Shown one piece after another: positions 5,567 through 12,257 of a stretch of DNA of 16,278 nucleotides. Source of the DNA: CAYQPF01 sp964419225 (GTDB taxonomy: Bacteria > Cloacimonadota > Cloacimonadia > Cloacimonadales > CAYQPF01); assembly GCA_964419225.1 (NCBI GenBank), contig CAYQPF010000109.1:1-16278 (forward strand), read 5' to 3'. A program made the translations under genes and the position numbers. The first letter of the stretch is position 1, and each line of letters starts with the position of its first letter. Under the pieces are notes generated by a model. The model was not told the origin of the DNA and did no database searches. It saw only the letters and a list, made by a program, of their open reading frames with translations.

Positions 5567-7270
5567 TTATTCAGTTTTTATAGACTGATCAACAATGCCA
5601 TCTGAATAAATCCCTTCAATAGCAACAGCTTTCCCATTTTCTTTGTTAATTTTTATTCTAAAGCCCGGTTCATCCTTAAACATAAAGTAATTTTCAGTTA
5701 TAGGAACCATTTTCAATTTTGCTCTGCCGTCTCTTTGATAATATAATTCATTGCTCTTTACATAAATTCTGCGGGGACCATAAACTCCAACATATGCTGT
5801 TTTTGTATCATCATCCAGAACAAGTGGTTGTCTGAGGATTGGTATTGTTTCCTTAATCCAGTTTATTTTAAAGCTCTGACTCGGAGAAAGAACTAATGCT
5901 ATTCTAAAGTTTTCCTCAGCTTTGTCGAAATCATCTAATTTCAGATAAGCTTCTCCAAGAGTCAAGTATGCTTCACCTGATTTGGGGAATAATTCAATAG
6001 TCATTTTCATGAAATCGATAGCCTCTGTAAATTTCTTTTTATTAATACAAAGCTGTCCATAATTATTAAATTGAGTTTCTGTGAAAGAATACTCTTTTGA
6101 AGCCAAAACTGACTGGATATCCGAGTTTGATCTTTTGAAACCCGATTTCTTACATATTTCAATTATTTTTGTGGCAGCAGATGGCTTAAATTTTCTGACA
6201 CTTTTGTTATTAATATCATTCGGATATTGAGACCAAGCTATAGTAAATTCTTCTGAGATTATCCTAAAGTCAGGAATAATGCTCCAAAAGGAACTAACTA
6301 AATCAAAATTACTTTTGTAACTAAAGTCTTTGAAACTCTTCACGTCTGTCGAATTTGCATCAATATCGAGATAGAGTTTTTTTGCCTTTGGAGAGAAATC
6401 AAAATCTTTTAACCGTAATTGTCTGATATTTTTATTTTTAGCTGTTTTAAAATAGATAGTTCCTTCTTTCTGGTCATAAACGATACTCCATTGAGTTCCA
6501 CTCTGAGATACATTATTCAAGATATCAAAAGCATAATCAATTGTATTAATCTGATTGCTCATAGTTTCAATCATATAAGCTGCTTTACTGAATCGATCCA
6601 ACCTTTTAATGAATCCCTCAGAATTTGTGATTTTACTCTTAGTATCCTGGTTCAGCTTATTGTAGTATTTCATTGATTCTTTATATGTATTGTTTGCTAA
6701 GACTCTAATCTTTACTTCATCACCTGTATGATAGACCATTTTCCCTTTAACATATTCAATTGTAGCGAAATTACCATTAATATCTGAAACTGAAAAATGG
6801 ATTGGTGCTAATGATGAAGCAGATATGCGAACTATTTTATCACTCTCGACAACATCCTCAACTGATGCAGATACATCAAGTTGATATTGTATCCATTGTA
6901 GTTCTTCCAAACCAAAACGACTATCAATTTTAGGATATTTTGATTCATCTAACATCATTTGTTCTATTACTAACCCTTTTTCATTTATCCCGCCATACGG
7001 AAATTCTCTTCCATTTTGATTAAAACTGATACTTCCATATTTTGAAGTCCAGGTAAATGGTTTTTCGGGTTCTTGTATGAATGATGTTTTTTCAATTCCT
7101 CTTTGATTTATTTGTATTTGGCCGATTCCTGTAGGAAAATCAAAATTCCTGCCAAATACAATTTTCTCCTTTTGATCATGAATACAAAATGTTGTACAAG
7201 CACTAAGCGGGTTCGGGCTTAACGCAAGTAGTCCCAATATCAAAAAAATGAAATAGTAAGTTGATTTCAC
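5567..7270 (-). CDS. Exported choloylglycine-hydrolase-like Ntn amidase with TPRs and C-terminal domain
   Basis: A 567-aa protein starting at GTG (7270) with AGGAGG four bases upstream. Residues 1-24 are a signal peptide ending LSA; cleavage would leave Cys25 (CTTF) as the N-terminal nucleophile. R41 and D44 (GRNFDF) then stand 16 and 19 residues on, the same spacing as Cys2, Arg18 and Asp21 in bile salt hydrolases. GGINEKGLVIEQM (about 93-105) and VLANNTY (190-196) also fit the linear-amide C-N hydrolase family. Residues about 400-465 form two TPR-like units (NYGQLCINKKKFTEAIDFM; AYLTLGEAYLKLDDFDKAEENF). The last 80 (VGVYGPRRIYV...GIYSDG) are a small beta domain found on other exported hydrolases. 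The substrate is unknown; it cleaves a linear amide by homology. The gene appears monocistronic. Confidence 0.85.
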   Translation of the reverse strand: MKSTYYFIFLILGLLALSPNPLSACTTFCIHDQKEKIVFGRNFDFPTGIGQIQINQRGIEKTSFIQEPEKPFTWTSKYGSISFNQNGREFPYGGINEKGLVIEQMMLDESKYPKIDSRFGLEELQWIQYQLDVSASVEDVVESDKIVRISASSLAPIHFSVSDINGNFATIEYVKGKMVYHTGDEVKIRVLANNTYKESMKYYNKLNQDTKSKITNSEGFIKRLDRFSKAAYMIETMSNQINTIDYAFDILNNVSQSGTQWSIVYDQKEGTIYFKTAKNKNIRQLRLKDFDFSPKAKKLYLDIDANSTDVKSFKDFSYKSNFDLVSSFWSIIPDFRIISEEFTIAWSQYPNDINNKSVRKFKPSAATKIIEICKKSGFKRSNSDIQSVLASKEYSFTETQFNNYGQLCINKKKFTEAIDFMKMTIELFPKSGEAYLTLGEAYLKLDDFDKAEENFRIALVLSPSQSFKINWIKETIPILRQPLVLDDDTKTAYVGVYGPRRIYVKSNELYYQRDGRAKLKMVPITENYFMFKDEPGFRIKINKENGKAVAIEGIYSDGIVDQSIKTE

Positions 7271-7280
7271 AAATCCTCCT

Positions 7281-7305
7281 AATAACCAGTAAACTTCTGG
7301 TTATT
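7281..7305. promoter_or_regulatory. Hairpin abutting the hydrolase Shine-Dalgarno
   Basis: The perfect 9-bp arms AATAACCAG (7281-7289) and CTGGTTATT (7297-7305) enclose a 7-nt loop, directly next to the AGGAGG (7275-7280 on the minus strand). In the hydrolase mRNA the stem would end one base before the ribosome site. On the plus strand it is followed by TTTTTC, so it could alternatively act as a weak terminator for rightward transcription. Confidence 0.45.
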
Positions 7306-7319
7306 TTTTCTAAGGTGCA

Positions 7320-7348
7320 ATTATAATGCCATACTTTTTAATATAAAA
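7320..7348 (-). promoter_or_regulatory. Possible promoter for the hydrolase gene
   Basis: There is a perfect TATAAT on the minus strand at 7320-7325 with a weak -35 (TTTTAT, 7343-7348) at 17 nt. Transcription from it would give a leader of about 40 nt that includes the hairpin at 7281-7305. Confidence 0.35.
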
Positions 7349-7737
7349 GATTTTCAGGGTCGGCATTTTTTCTTGAAACTATAACTCATTGTTTTTAAAT
7401 ATATTATATGATTTGATACGGGCAACAATCAATAACTTCAAAGCAATTTATAAATTTTCACAGTATATAATAATGTGAAAATATTATATATTTTTAATAT
7501 ATGGGTTAATCTGGAAAAGAGTTATATACCCAAAATGAAGGAAGAATTGAGTTTTGAAATAAATAAATAATGGTTTGGACCGGACCCTAAGGAATAACAT
7601 TTTCATGTTGAGCTACCAGTAAAAATATTCGTTGAGTTTTAAAAGGCATTCCCAAAATGAGTATTTCTGAAGCTTTAACAATAGTGCTGAATAAGATATG
7701 ATGTTAATTCGTAAGTTGATAGAAATCATAATCTGTC

Positions 7738-7814
7738 GTCCTAACGGACTGGGTTTGGTATTATTCAACCCGGCAGTTAAAACTGCCCGGCTAAAGTCTT
7801 CTGTCCTACGGACA
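7738..7814. repeat. Cluster of three short palindromes (REP-like element)
   Basis: There are three hairpins in 77 nt. They are GTCC-taac-GGAC (7738-7749), GGCAGTT-aa-AACTGCC (7772-7787) flanked by CCC/CGG, and TGTCC-tac-GGACA (7802-7814). The outer two share the GTCC/GGAC motif, so the whole is roughly symmetric around the central hairpin. It resembles dispersed intergenic palindromic elements. Confidence 0.5.
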
Positions 7815-8225
7815 ATTTGAGAGCCCACAGATTTATCGTTTTCAACTCAAGTATTTATTAGTGGCTCACTATTTCGGAGACAGAGCTCATTTCCAGCGAA
7901 GGAGTGGCTCACTTAGCTTGGACATTATGCTCATCGTGATTGGAATATCCATTTGGAAAAATGTCGAGTAAATTATTATAAGAAATTAGATTATTGAGGG
8001 AAAAAAAACACAGTTATTATGTAATATTGGCACATTTTCATGTTTGACAAACAACGCGGAAAGGTATCTAAAGGGATGCTAGTAAGGAGCTAAAGGGAAG
8101 TGTATGGGGTGAAATGATGAAAAACGTGAGGTAAAACTGCTAAAAAAGAAGAAATTTTGAGAGGTTATTTGAAATATGTGGCACATTTACATAAATAATA
8201 ATAAGATAATATTGGGAAAAGCTTT

Positions 8226-8260
8226 GAAAGACAAAATAGACCAAATGGACTATATGGACT
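8226..8260. repeat. 9-bp tandem repeat ATGGACTAT
   Basis: There are nearly three perfect 9-mers ATGGACTAT (8235, 8244, 8253) preceded by a degenerate ATAGACCAA (8226). They lie 23 nt beyond the stop of the MFS gene. Period and GGAC/GTCC core resemble the AGTCCGACA repeats near the rel gene. Confidence 0.7.
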
Positions 8261-8282
8261 ATATGGACTGTTAACCTGAACT

Positions 8283-9473
8283 TTAACTGCGTCCTTTGCG
8301 GAGTTTCTTCTCTTTCTGATGCCGGCGGAACAGGATTAGAAACGCTGTCGTAACAATACACAATACGCCTACCGACATATAGGTAAACGGCGTGCCCTTA
8401 TGATCCAGCGAGATTCCCACAAGAGGTGATAATATAGCAAAGCCGAGACTGCCAGCCAGACTGACCACCGAAATGATCGTCGCTCTTTGATGATCTTCCA
8501 CCTGATGATTCACATAAAATCTGGTGGTAGGACTATACATTCCCCGCACTATTTGTTGTAAAGCCAGAATAATGATCATGAAAGGACTGACCCAGAGGAT
8601 CGGAATAATAAAAGATATGGCCATGAGGATAGCCAGAGTGATCAGTACCTGCCGTGGACGATGATCGTAAAACTTGGCACCAATAACTTTTGAGGCAAAG
8701 GCTGCCACCATATTGAAAAAGAAAAAGATAAAACCATACCAGAATACATTGATCTGAGCGAGTTCAAAATAAGGCTGATAAAGCCAGAACGATACTCTCG
8801 ATGCAAACCCCATGAACATGGCAAATAAGATCAGCCACAGTAAGCGGGGTGTATGGACACTCTTTTTCAAACTCTTCCAAACATGTTTAGTATAACTGTG
8901 CTTGGTCTTTTCCCGGGTTGGTTCAAAAAACGCCAAAGCCGGTAAGATGGACAAACCAACAAACAAAACACTCACCCAAAACGGTAAAAACTTGTTGTAT
9001 GTGTAGAGAATACTGCTGACAATTGAGCCAACACCTTGTCCGATAAAGATCAATGAACCGGAATGCCCTTCATGCTTTTGGTACTCATCCTTTTTGTTCA
9101 GTCTGGCCAGACTTTCATACAGGATTGCTGCATCTGCCCCACTGTTAAAGGTCATACCCAGACCGAAGATGATCTCTGCCAAAGCAAACATAAAAAAAGA
9201 ATTGAAGATTATATAGATAGTCAACCCCAGCATCATGCACAGAGAACCCAGGGTTAAAGATAATTTTCTGGATAATTTATCTGCAAGAGTTCCGGTCGGG
9301 ATTTCAAAGAAAAATACTGCAATCGCCGATATAGACTGCAGCAGCATGATCTCTGCGTAATTCAGTCCTTTGAACAACATGAACGGAATGAGGATCGGCC
9401 CGATGATCATCATATTAACCAGGAACCGATACCTGGGATAATTAACTAAATTTCTCTGATACTTCTTTTCCAT
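8283..9473 (-). CDS. MFS-type transporter
   Basis: A 396-aa integral membrane protein with about 12 hydrophobic segments, of usual length for the major facilitator superfamily. The loop after TM2 has motif A in the form GTLADKLSRK (about residues 61-70), and EIPTG just before it is common in a branch of uncharacterised MFS exporters. A basic central loop (about 185-215, EPTREKTKHSYTKHVWKSLKK) separates the two six-helix halves, and the C-terminus is strongly basic (RRHQKEKKLRKGR). The ATG at 9473 is preferred; a GTG nine bases upstream (9482) has no ribosome site, while GAAGG lies close before the ATG. The substrate cannot be told. The gene stands alone, with repeats on both sides. Confidence 0.85.
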   Translation of the reverse strand: MEKKYQRNLVNYPRYRFLVNMMIIGPILIPFMLFKGLNYAEIMLLQSISAIAVFFFEIPTGTLADKLSRKLSLTLGSLCMMLGLTIYIIFNSFFMFALAEIIFGLGMTFNSGADAAILYESLARLNKKDEYQKHEGHSGSLIFIGQGVGSIVSSILYTYNKFLPFWVSVLFVGLSILPALAFFEPTREKTKHSYTKHVWKSLKKSVHTPRLLWLILFAMFMGFASRVSFWLYQPYFELAQINVFWYGFIFFFFNMVAAFASKVIGAKFYDHRPRQVLITLAILMAISFIIPILWVSPFMIIILALQQIVRGMYSPTTRFYVNHQVEDHQRATIISVVSLAGSLGFAILSPLVGISLDHKGTPFTYMSVGVLCIVTTAFLILFRRHQKEKKLRKGRS

Positions 9474-9503
9474 AACCTTCACCCATATTTATTTTTACCC
9501 TAA

Positions 9504-9570
9504 CAGGTCTGACATGTCGGACTCCGCTTTCTGCCCACTGCCCACTGCCCACTGGCCACTGGCAACTGAC
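9504..9570 (-). repeat. Composite repeat: CTGCCCA units plus GTCCGAC units
   Basis: On the plus strand 9529-9570 is a run of CTGCCCA-like 7-mers ending CTGGCAAC, and 9504-9525 holds GTCTGACATGTCGGACT. Read on the minus strand, the order is CAGTGGGCAG run then AGTCCGACA units. That is the same order and orientation as the plus-strand copy at 12110-12167. Confidence 0.6.
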
Positions 9571-9587
9571 TACAACCCTATCCTAAA

Positions 9588-9612
9588 TCCTTTCCCTTGA
9601 AAAGGGCAAGGA
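9588..9612. repeat. Dispersed hairpin repeat, copy 2
   Basis: The arms TCCTTTCCCTT and AAGGGCAAGGA (11 bp, one mismatch) enclose a 3-nt loop. This is a variant of the 5367-5389 hairpin. Confidence 0.55.
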
Positions 9613-9658
9613 CTTACCTTTGAACCAGTCTGAAGACAGGTTCTACTGTGAAACACTC

Positions 9659-9679
9659 GGAACGGTTGGGAACCGTTCC
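9659..9679. repeat. Perfect hairpin GGAACGGTT-GGG-AACCGTTCC
   Basis: It has 9-bp perfect arms and a 3-nt loop. There is no T-run, so it is more like an intergenic palindrome than a terminator. Confidence 0.6.
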
Positions 9680-9696
9680 CTACTAACAGACCATTA

Positions 9697-9715
9697 ATTG
9701 GGCAAGCTGCCCAAT
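9697..9715. repeat. Perfect hairpin ATTGGGCA-AGC-TGCCCAAT
   Basis: It has 8-bp perfect arms and a 3-nt loop, 17 nt after the previous hairpin. Confidence 0.6.
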
Positions 9716-9730
9716 CTCCAGAAGATGCTG

Positions 9731-9752
9731 GGATTCAATGCATCCTTCCCTT
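9731..9752 (-). repeat. Dispersed hairpin-repeat flank, second copy
   Basis: On the minus strand these 22 nt match 5380-5401 with two differences (AAGGGAAGGA, then GCA, then TGAATCC). The opposite hairpin arm is degraded here. Confidence 0.55.
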
Positions 9753-9784
9753 GTGCCATGGGCAGGAAGCACTTGGCATGCACC

Positions 9785-9809
9785 CCCTTCCCTTAATAAA
9801 AGGGAAGGG
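9785..9809. repeat. Dispersed hairpin repeat, copy 3
   Basis: Perfect 10-bp arms CCCTTCCCTT and AAGGGAAGGG enclose the loop AATAA. It lies 72 nt beyond the rel stop and could help stabilise or end that mRNA, though no T-run follows. Confidence 0.6.
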
Positions 9810-9868
9810 ACGGGGATGGGTTGTCTCGTTTCATTGGCCTCTCCATACCTAATTGTCAATTGTCAATT

Positions 9869-9901
9869 TCTGCCCACTGCCTACTGTCCACTGGCAACTG
9901 A
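9869..9901. repeat. CTGCCCA repeat overlapping the 3' end of rel
   Basis: The 7-mers CTGCCCA, CTGCCTA, CTGTCCA and then CTGGCAAC match 9529-9570 closely. The last codons of rel (reading A-S-G-Q) and its TAG stop lie inside it. Confidence 0.7.
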
Positions 9902-12064
9902 TTCCACTCCTGGCACTCTCTTCAATTTGCTCAGAATACTTTCCCATTCCTGCAGATTATTCAGAGCAATTCTATAGGAGATCTCCTTTTTCACTCCGAT
10001 CACCTTTATTTTATTTTCGACAACTGTGATTTGATTCCTGGCAAACAACCCCATCACATCGAAAGCAAATCTCGTATTATTTTTCCCGGCAACTGTCAAA
10101 TTCCGGTAGATCTTACAATACTCCGGACTGGCAGCAGTCTTTTCCCACTGCACGAGTAAAACTCTGTCCGGTTCTTTGCTACACTGATAATTGAAGGATG
10201 GATTCGAGCAGGATTTCTTATGAATACTCAAGCCTCTGCCCCGTGTTACATAACCGATTATTTCATCGCCCTGTTTAGGTTGACAGCAGGAAGCAAAATT
10301 GATCATCAGATTACTGATATCTTCAAGACGGATTCCCAATAACTCTGATTTACCTGTCTCTTTCCGCTCCTGTACTTTGGGAGCTTGTCCTGTCAGATTA
10401 TCTCTTTCCTGCACAAGTTGTTTGATCTGAGAAAACAGGATTTTACCTGTACCTAAATAGTAGAACAAAGAATTCTTATCATTCAATTTGGCCAATCTGG
10501 CGATATCCTGAATCTCTGCATCTGTTTTAAATCTCCAATGCAGTTTCCGGCATCTTTTCTCGAAGATTTCTTTTCCCAGTCTGATCGCATCCTCGCGTTC
10601 TTTTCGCAGGAGCCAGGATTTGAATTTCTGTCTGGTGCGGGGAGATTTAAGAATGTTCAGCCAGTCACGGCTGGGATTAGGTGTGGAAGAGAGCATAATC
10701 TCCACCAGATCACCATTTTTTAATACAGCCTTGATCGGCACCATTCTTCCATTAACCTTTGCACCGATACATCTCAAACCCACTTCGGAATGAATGGCAA
10801 AGGCAAAATCCAAAGGAGAGGCTTCCCGGGGCAGTTTTACATAATCCTGCTGGGGAGTTACAACAATAATATGATTTGGGTGCAGAAACTCCTTCAAAAC
10901 TTCTGTAAAAGAATTATCCTCTGTGTCTTCCTGCCGGATAATATTCTTCAGCCAGACCAAGTTCTTTTCTTCCAGATCTGATTTCGGATTGATCTTCCCA
11001 ATATATGTTTCCTGTTTATATTTCCAATGGGCAGCAATACCTTCTTCCGCAAACCTGTGCATCAATCTGGTTCTGATCTGGATTTCCACCTTATGTTCGT
11101 TGGGTCCGATCACAACAGTATGGAGTGACTGGTATCCATTAGCTTTGGGCTGAGCTATATAATCCCTGAAACGGCGTTCGATTGGCTTAAAGGCACTGTG
11201 GATAGCACCTAAAACTGAATAACACTCTTCCATAGTCTCAGTCAAAATTCTCACAGCAGCATAATCATAGATCTCTGCATAAGGAATCTTTCTTTGTAAT
11301 CTTTTCCGATAGATACTGTAAAGGTGTTTGATCCTGCCTTTGATCTCAACCTGCAAATGTTGTTTATCAAGCACTGCCTGCAAAACAGGTACAAAGTCCT
11401 GAATATAACTGTCCCTCTCAGTTTTTGTAGAATTGAGATAATTAACTATTCCATAAAATTCCTCGGGATTAAGATACTTTAGGGACAAATCTTCCAGTTC
11501 ATTTTGGATCTTAACCAGTCCAAATCTATTGGCCAAAGGAGCATAAATATCCAAGGTTTCCTGAGCAATCCTGATCTGATCTGCTTTTTCCATATAATTT
11601 AAAGTCTGCATATTATGGTATCTGTCAGCCAATTTTATCAGGATTACTCTGGCATCTTTGGAGATCGAGAGCAGTAGTTTCCTGTAATTCCCTGCTTGAT
11701 CATCCGGGCGATGATGGTTGGAATGGTAGGGATATTCCTCAAGTTTGGTCACGCCTTCCACCAGGAACGCTATTTCTCTGCTGAAGAGTTTTTCTATATC
11801 GGAAAAGGTATATTTTGTATCCTCAATGACATCATGAAACAGTCCGGCCAATAGAGTTGCCAGATCTGCATTCATTCTGGCCAGAATCAGCATAACCGAC
11901 AATGGATGAATGATATAATCCTCTCCGGACTTTCTTTTCTGGCCCTGGTGAGCCGAGACAGCAAAGTCAATGGCTTTACTCAGGGCTTGCGGGTCCAGGT
12001 CAGGACGCTCTGTTTCCAGCAGTTGCAAGAATTCTTCTGCCTGATTGTGTTTCATATTTTTCAT
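9881..12064 (-). CDS. rel: Bifunctional (p)ppGpp synthetase/hydrolase, Rel/SpoT family
   Basis: A 727-aa stringent-response enzyme of full normal length. The HD hydrolase domain (about 25-190) keeps its metal residues: H53, H77-D78 in LFHDVIEDT, and D147 in LIKLADRYHNM. The synthetase domain (about 235-350) shows GRIKHLYSIYRK, YDYAAVRI (D267), the specificity motif RFRD at 298-301, PKANGYQSLHT and VEIQIRT (E327). TGS domain at about 397-458; conserved Cys/zinc-finger region FASCCQPKQGDEIIGY at 590-604; ACT at about 650-724. RFRD is the bifunctional RXKD type with Arg for Lys, unlike EXDD of synthetase-only RelA, so it should both make and degrade (p)ppGpp. The stop codon lies in a dispersed repeat. 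No Shine-Dalgarno is visible before ATG 12064 or the in-frame ATG at 12055. Confidence 0.95.
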   Translation of the reverse strand: MKNMKHNQAEEFLQLLETERPDLDPQALSKAIDFAVSAHQGQKRKSGEDYIIHPLSVMLILARMNADLATLLAGLFHDVIEDTKYTFSDIEKLFSREIAFLVEGVTKLEEYPYHSNHHRPDDQAGNYRKLLLSISKDARVILIKLADRYHNMQTLNYMEKADQIRIAQETLDIYAPLANRFGLVKIQNELEDLSLKYLNPEEFYGIVNYLNSTKTERDSYIQDFVPVLQAVLDKQHLQVEIKGRIKHLYSIYRKRLQRKIPYAEIYDYAAVRILTETMEECYSVLGAIHSAFKPIERRFRDYIAQPKANGYQSLHTVVIGPNEHKVEIQIRTRLMHRFAEEGIAAHWKYKQETYIGKINPKSDLEEKNLVWLKNIIRQEDTEDNSFTEVLKEFLHPNHIIVVTPQQDYVKLPREASPLDFAFAIHSEVGLRCIGAKVNGRMVPIKAVLKNGDLVEIMLSSTPNPSRDWLNILKSPRTRQKFKSWLLRKEREDAIRLGKEIFEKRCRKLHWRFKTDAEIQDIARLAKLNDKNSLFYYLGTGKILFSQIKQLVQERDNLTGQAPKVQERKETGKSELLGIRLEDISNLMINFASCCQPKQGDEIIGYVTRGRGLSIHKKSCSNPSFNYQCSKEPDRVLLVQWEKTAASPEYCKIYRNLTVAGKNNTRFAFDVMGLFARNQITVVENKIKVIGVKKEISYRIALNNLQEWESILSKLKRVPGVESVASGQ

Positions 12065-12072
12065 TTGTGGAA

Positions 12073-12099
12073 AAAATAGGATTGTAAATTAAATGTCAA
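12073..12099 (-). promoter_or_regulatory. Possible rel promoter giving a very short leader
   Basis: On the minus strand TTGACA (12094-12099) and TATTTT (12073-12078) are 15 nt apart, ending 8 bases before the rel ATG. If used, the mRNA would start almost at the start codon, in keeping with the missing Shine-Dalgarno. Spacing is short, so confidence is low. Confidence 0.3.
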
Positions 12100-12109
12100 T
12101 AGCTAAAAT

Positions 12110-12167
12110 AGTGGGCAGTAGGCAGTAGGCAGTGGTCAGACAAGTCCGACAGGTCCGACCAGTCTGT
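12110..12167 (+). repeat. Composite repeat: CAGTGGGCAG units plus AGTCCGACA units
   Basis: GTGGGCAGTAGGCAGTAGGC (12111-12130) and onward is a run of GGCAGTA 7-mers. It is followed by AGTCCGACA, GGTCCGACC and AGTCTGTCT 9-mers. It lies between rel and the giant repeat protein, and is inverted relative to the copy at 9504-9570 on the other side of rel. Confidence 0.65.
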
Positions 12168-12196
12168 CTCGTTTTGATTATTTTAACAAAAAAACA

Positions 12197-12227
12197 TTGA
12201 CAAGCTCTGAATATTGTTCAATATATT
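12197..12227 (+). promoter_or_regulatory. Possible promoter of the giant repeat-protein gene
   Basis: TTGACA (12197-12202) is followed by AATATA at 17 nt or TATATT at 19 nt. The -10 region coincides with the inverted repeat ATATTG-TT-CAATAT (12211-12224), which may bind a regulator. The start codon is about 30 nt on. Confidence 0.4.
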
Positions 12228-12257
12228 GAGCCAAATTAAGCAGAATGCGAGGTGATC

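Larger units (their letters stand above)
7306..8282. other. About 1 kb without a credible gene; palindromic repeat debris
   Basis: This is an AT-rich spacer between the hydrolase start and the MFS gene end. Recognisable items are the GGCAGTT hairpin cluster (7738-7814), an 11-bp direct repeat AGTGGCTCACT (7860-7870 and 7903-7913) and the 9-bp tandem repeat at 8226-8260. Open frames here (such as 7613-7828 minus) translate repeat sequence and lack ribosome sites. It may be remains of decayed genes. Confidence 0.5.
9474..9880. other. Repeat-packed spacer between the MFS and rel genes
   Basis: These 400 bp without a gene contain, in order, a GTCCGAC-type 9-mer pair (9504-9525), the CTGCCCA repeat (9529-9570), hairpins at 9588-9612, 9659-9679, 9697-9715 and 9785-9809, a hairpin-element flank (9731-9752), and doubled AATTGTC (9851-9866) leading into another CTGCCCA copy. 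Some of the hairpins may end rel transcription, but none has a clear T-run. Confidence 0.6.

Noticed and set aside
7613..7828. 71-aa minus-strand ORF (RRTEDFSRAVLTAGLN...) as a gene
   Set aside because: It translates the palindromic repeat cluster at 7738-7814, has no ribosome site and resembles the many false small proteins made from such repeats.
8140..8361. 73-aa minus-strand ORF at the MFS 3' end
   Set aside because: Overlaps the MFS gene in another frame and reads through the 9-bp tandem repeat (HIVHIVHLVY).
9738..9977. 79-aa plus-strand ORF across the rel 3' end
   Set aside because: Composed of hairpin and CTGCCCA repeat sequence plus antisense rel; no start signal.
9504..12167. Composite transposon carrying rel between inverted repeats
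   Set aside because: No transposase and no target duplications; the flanking elements are short tandem repeats, so only a repeat association is claimed.
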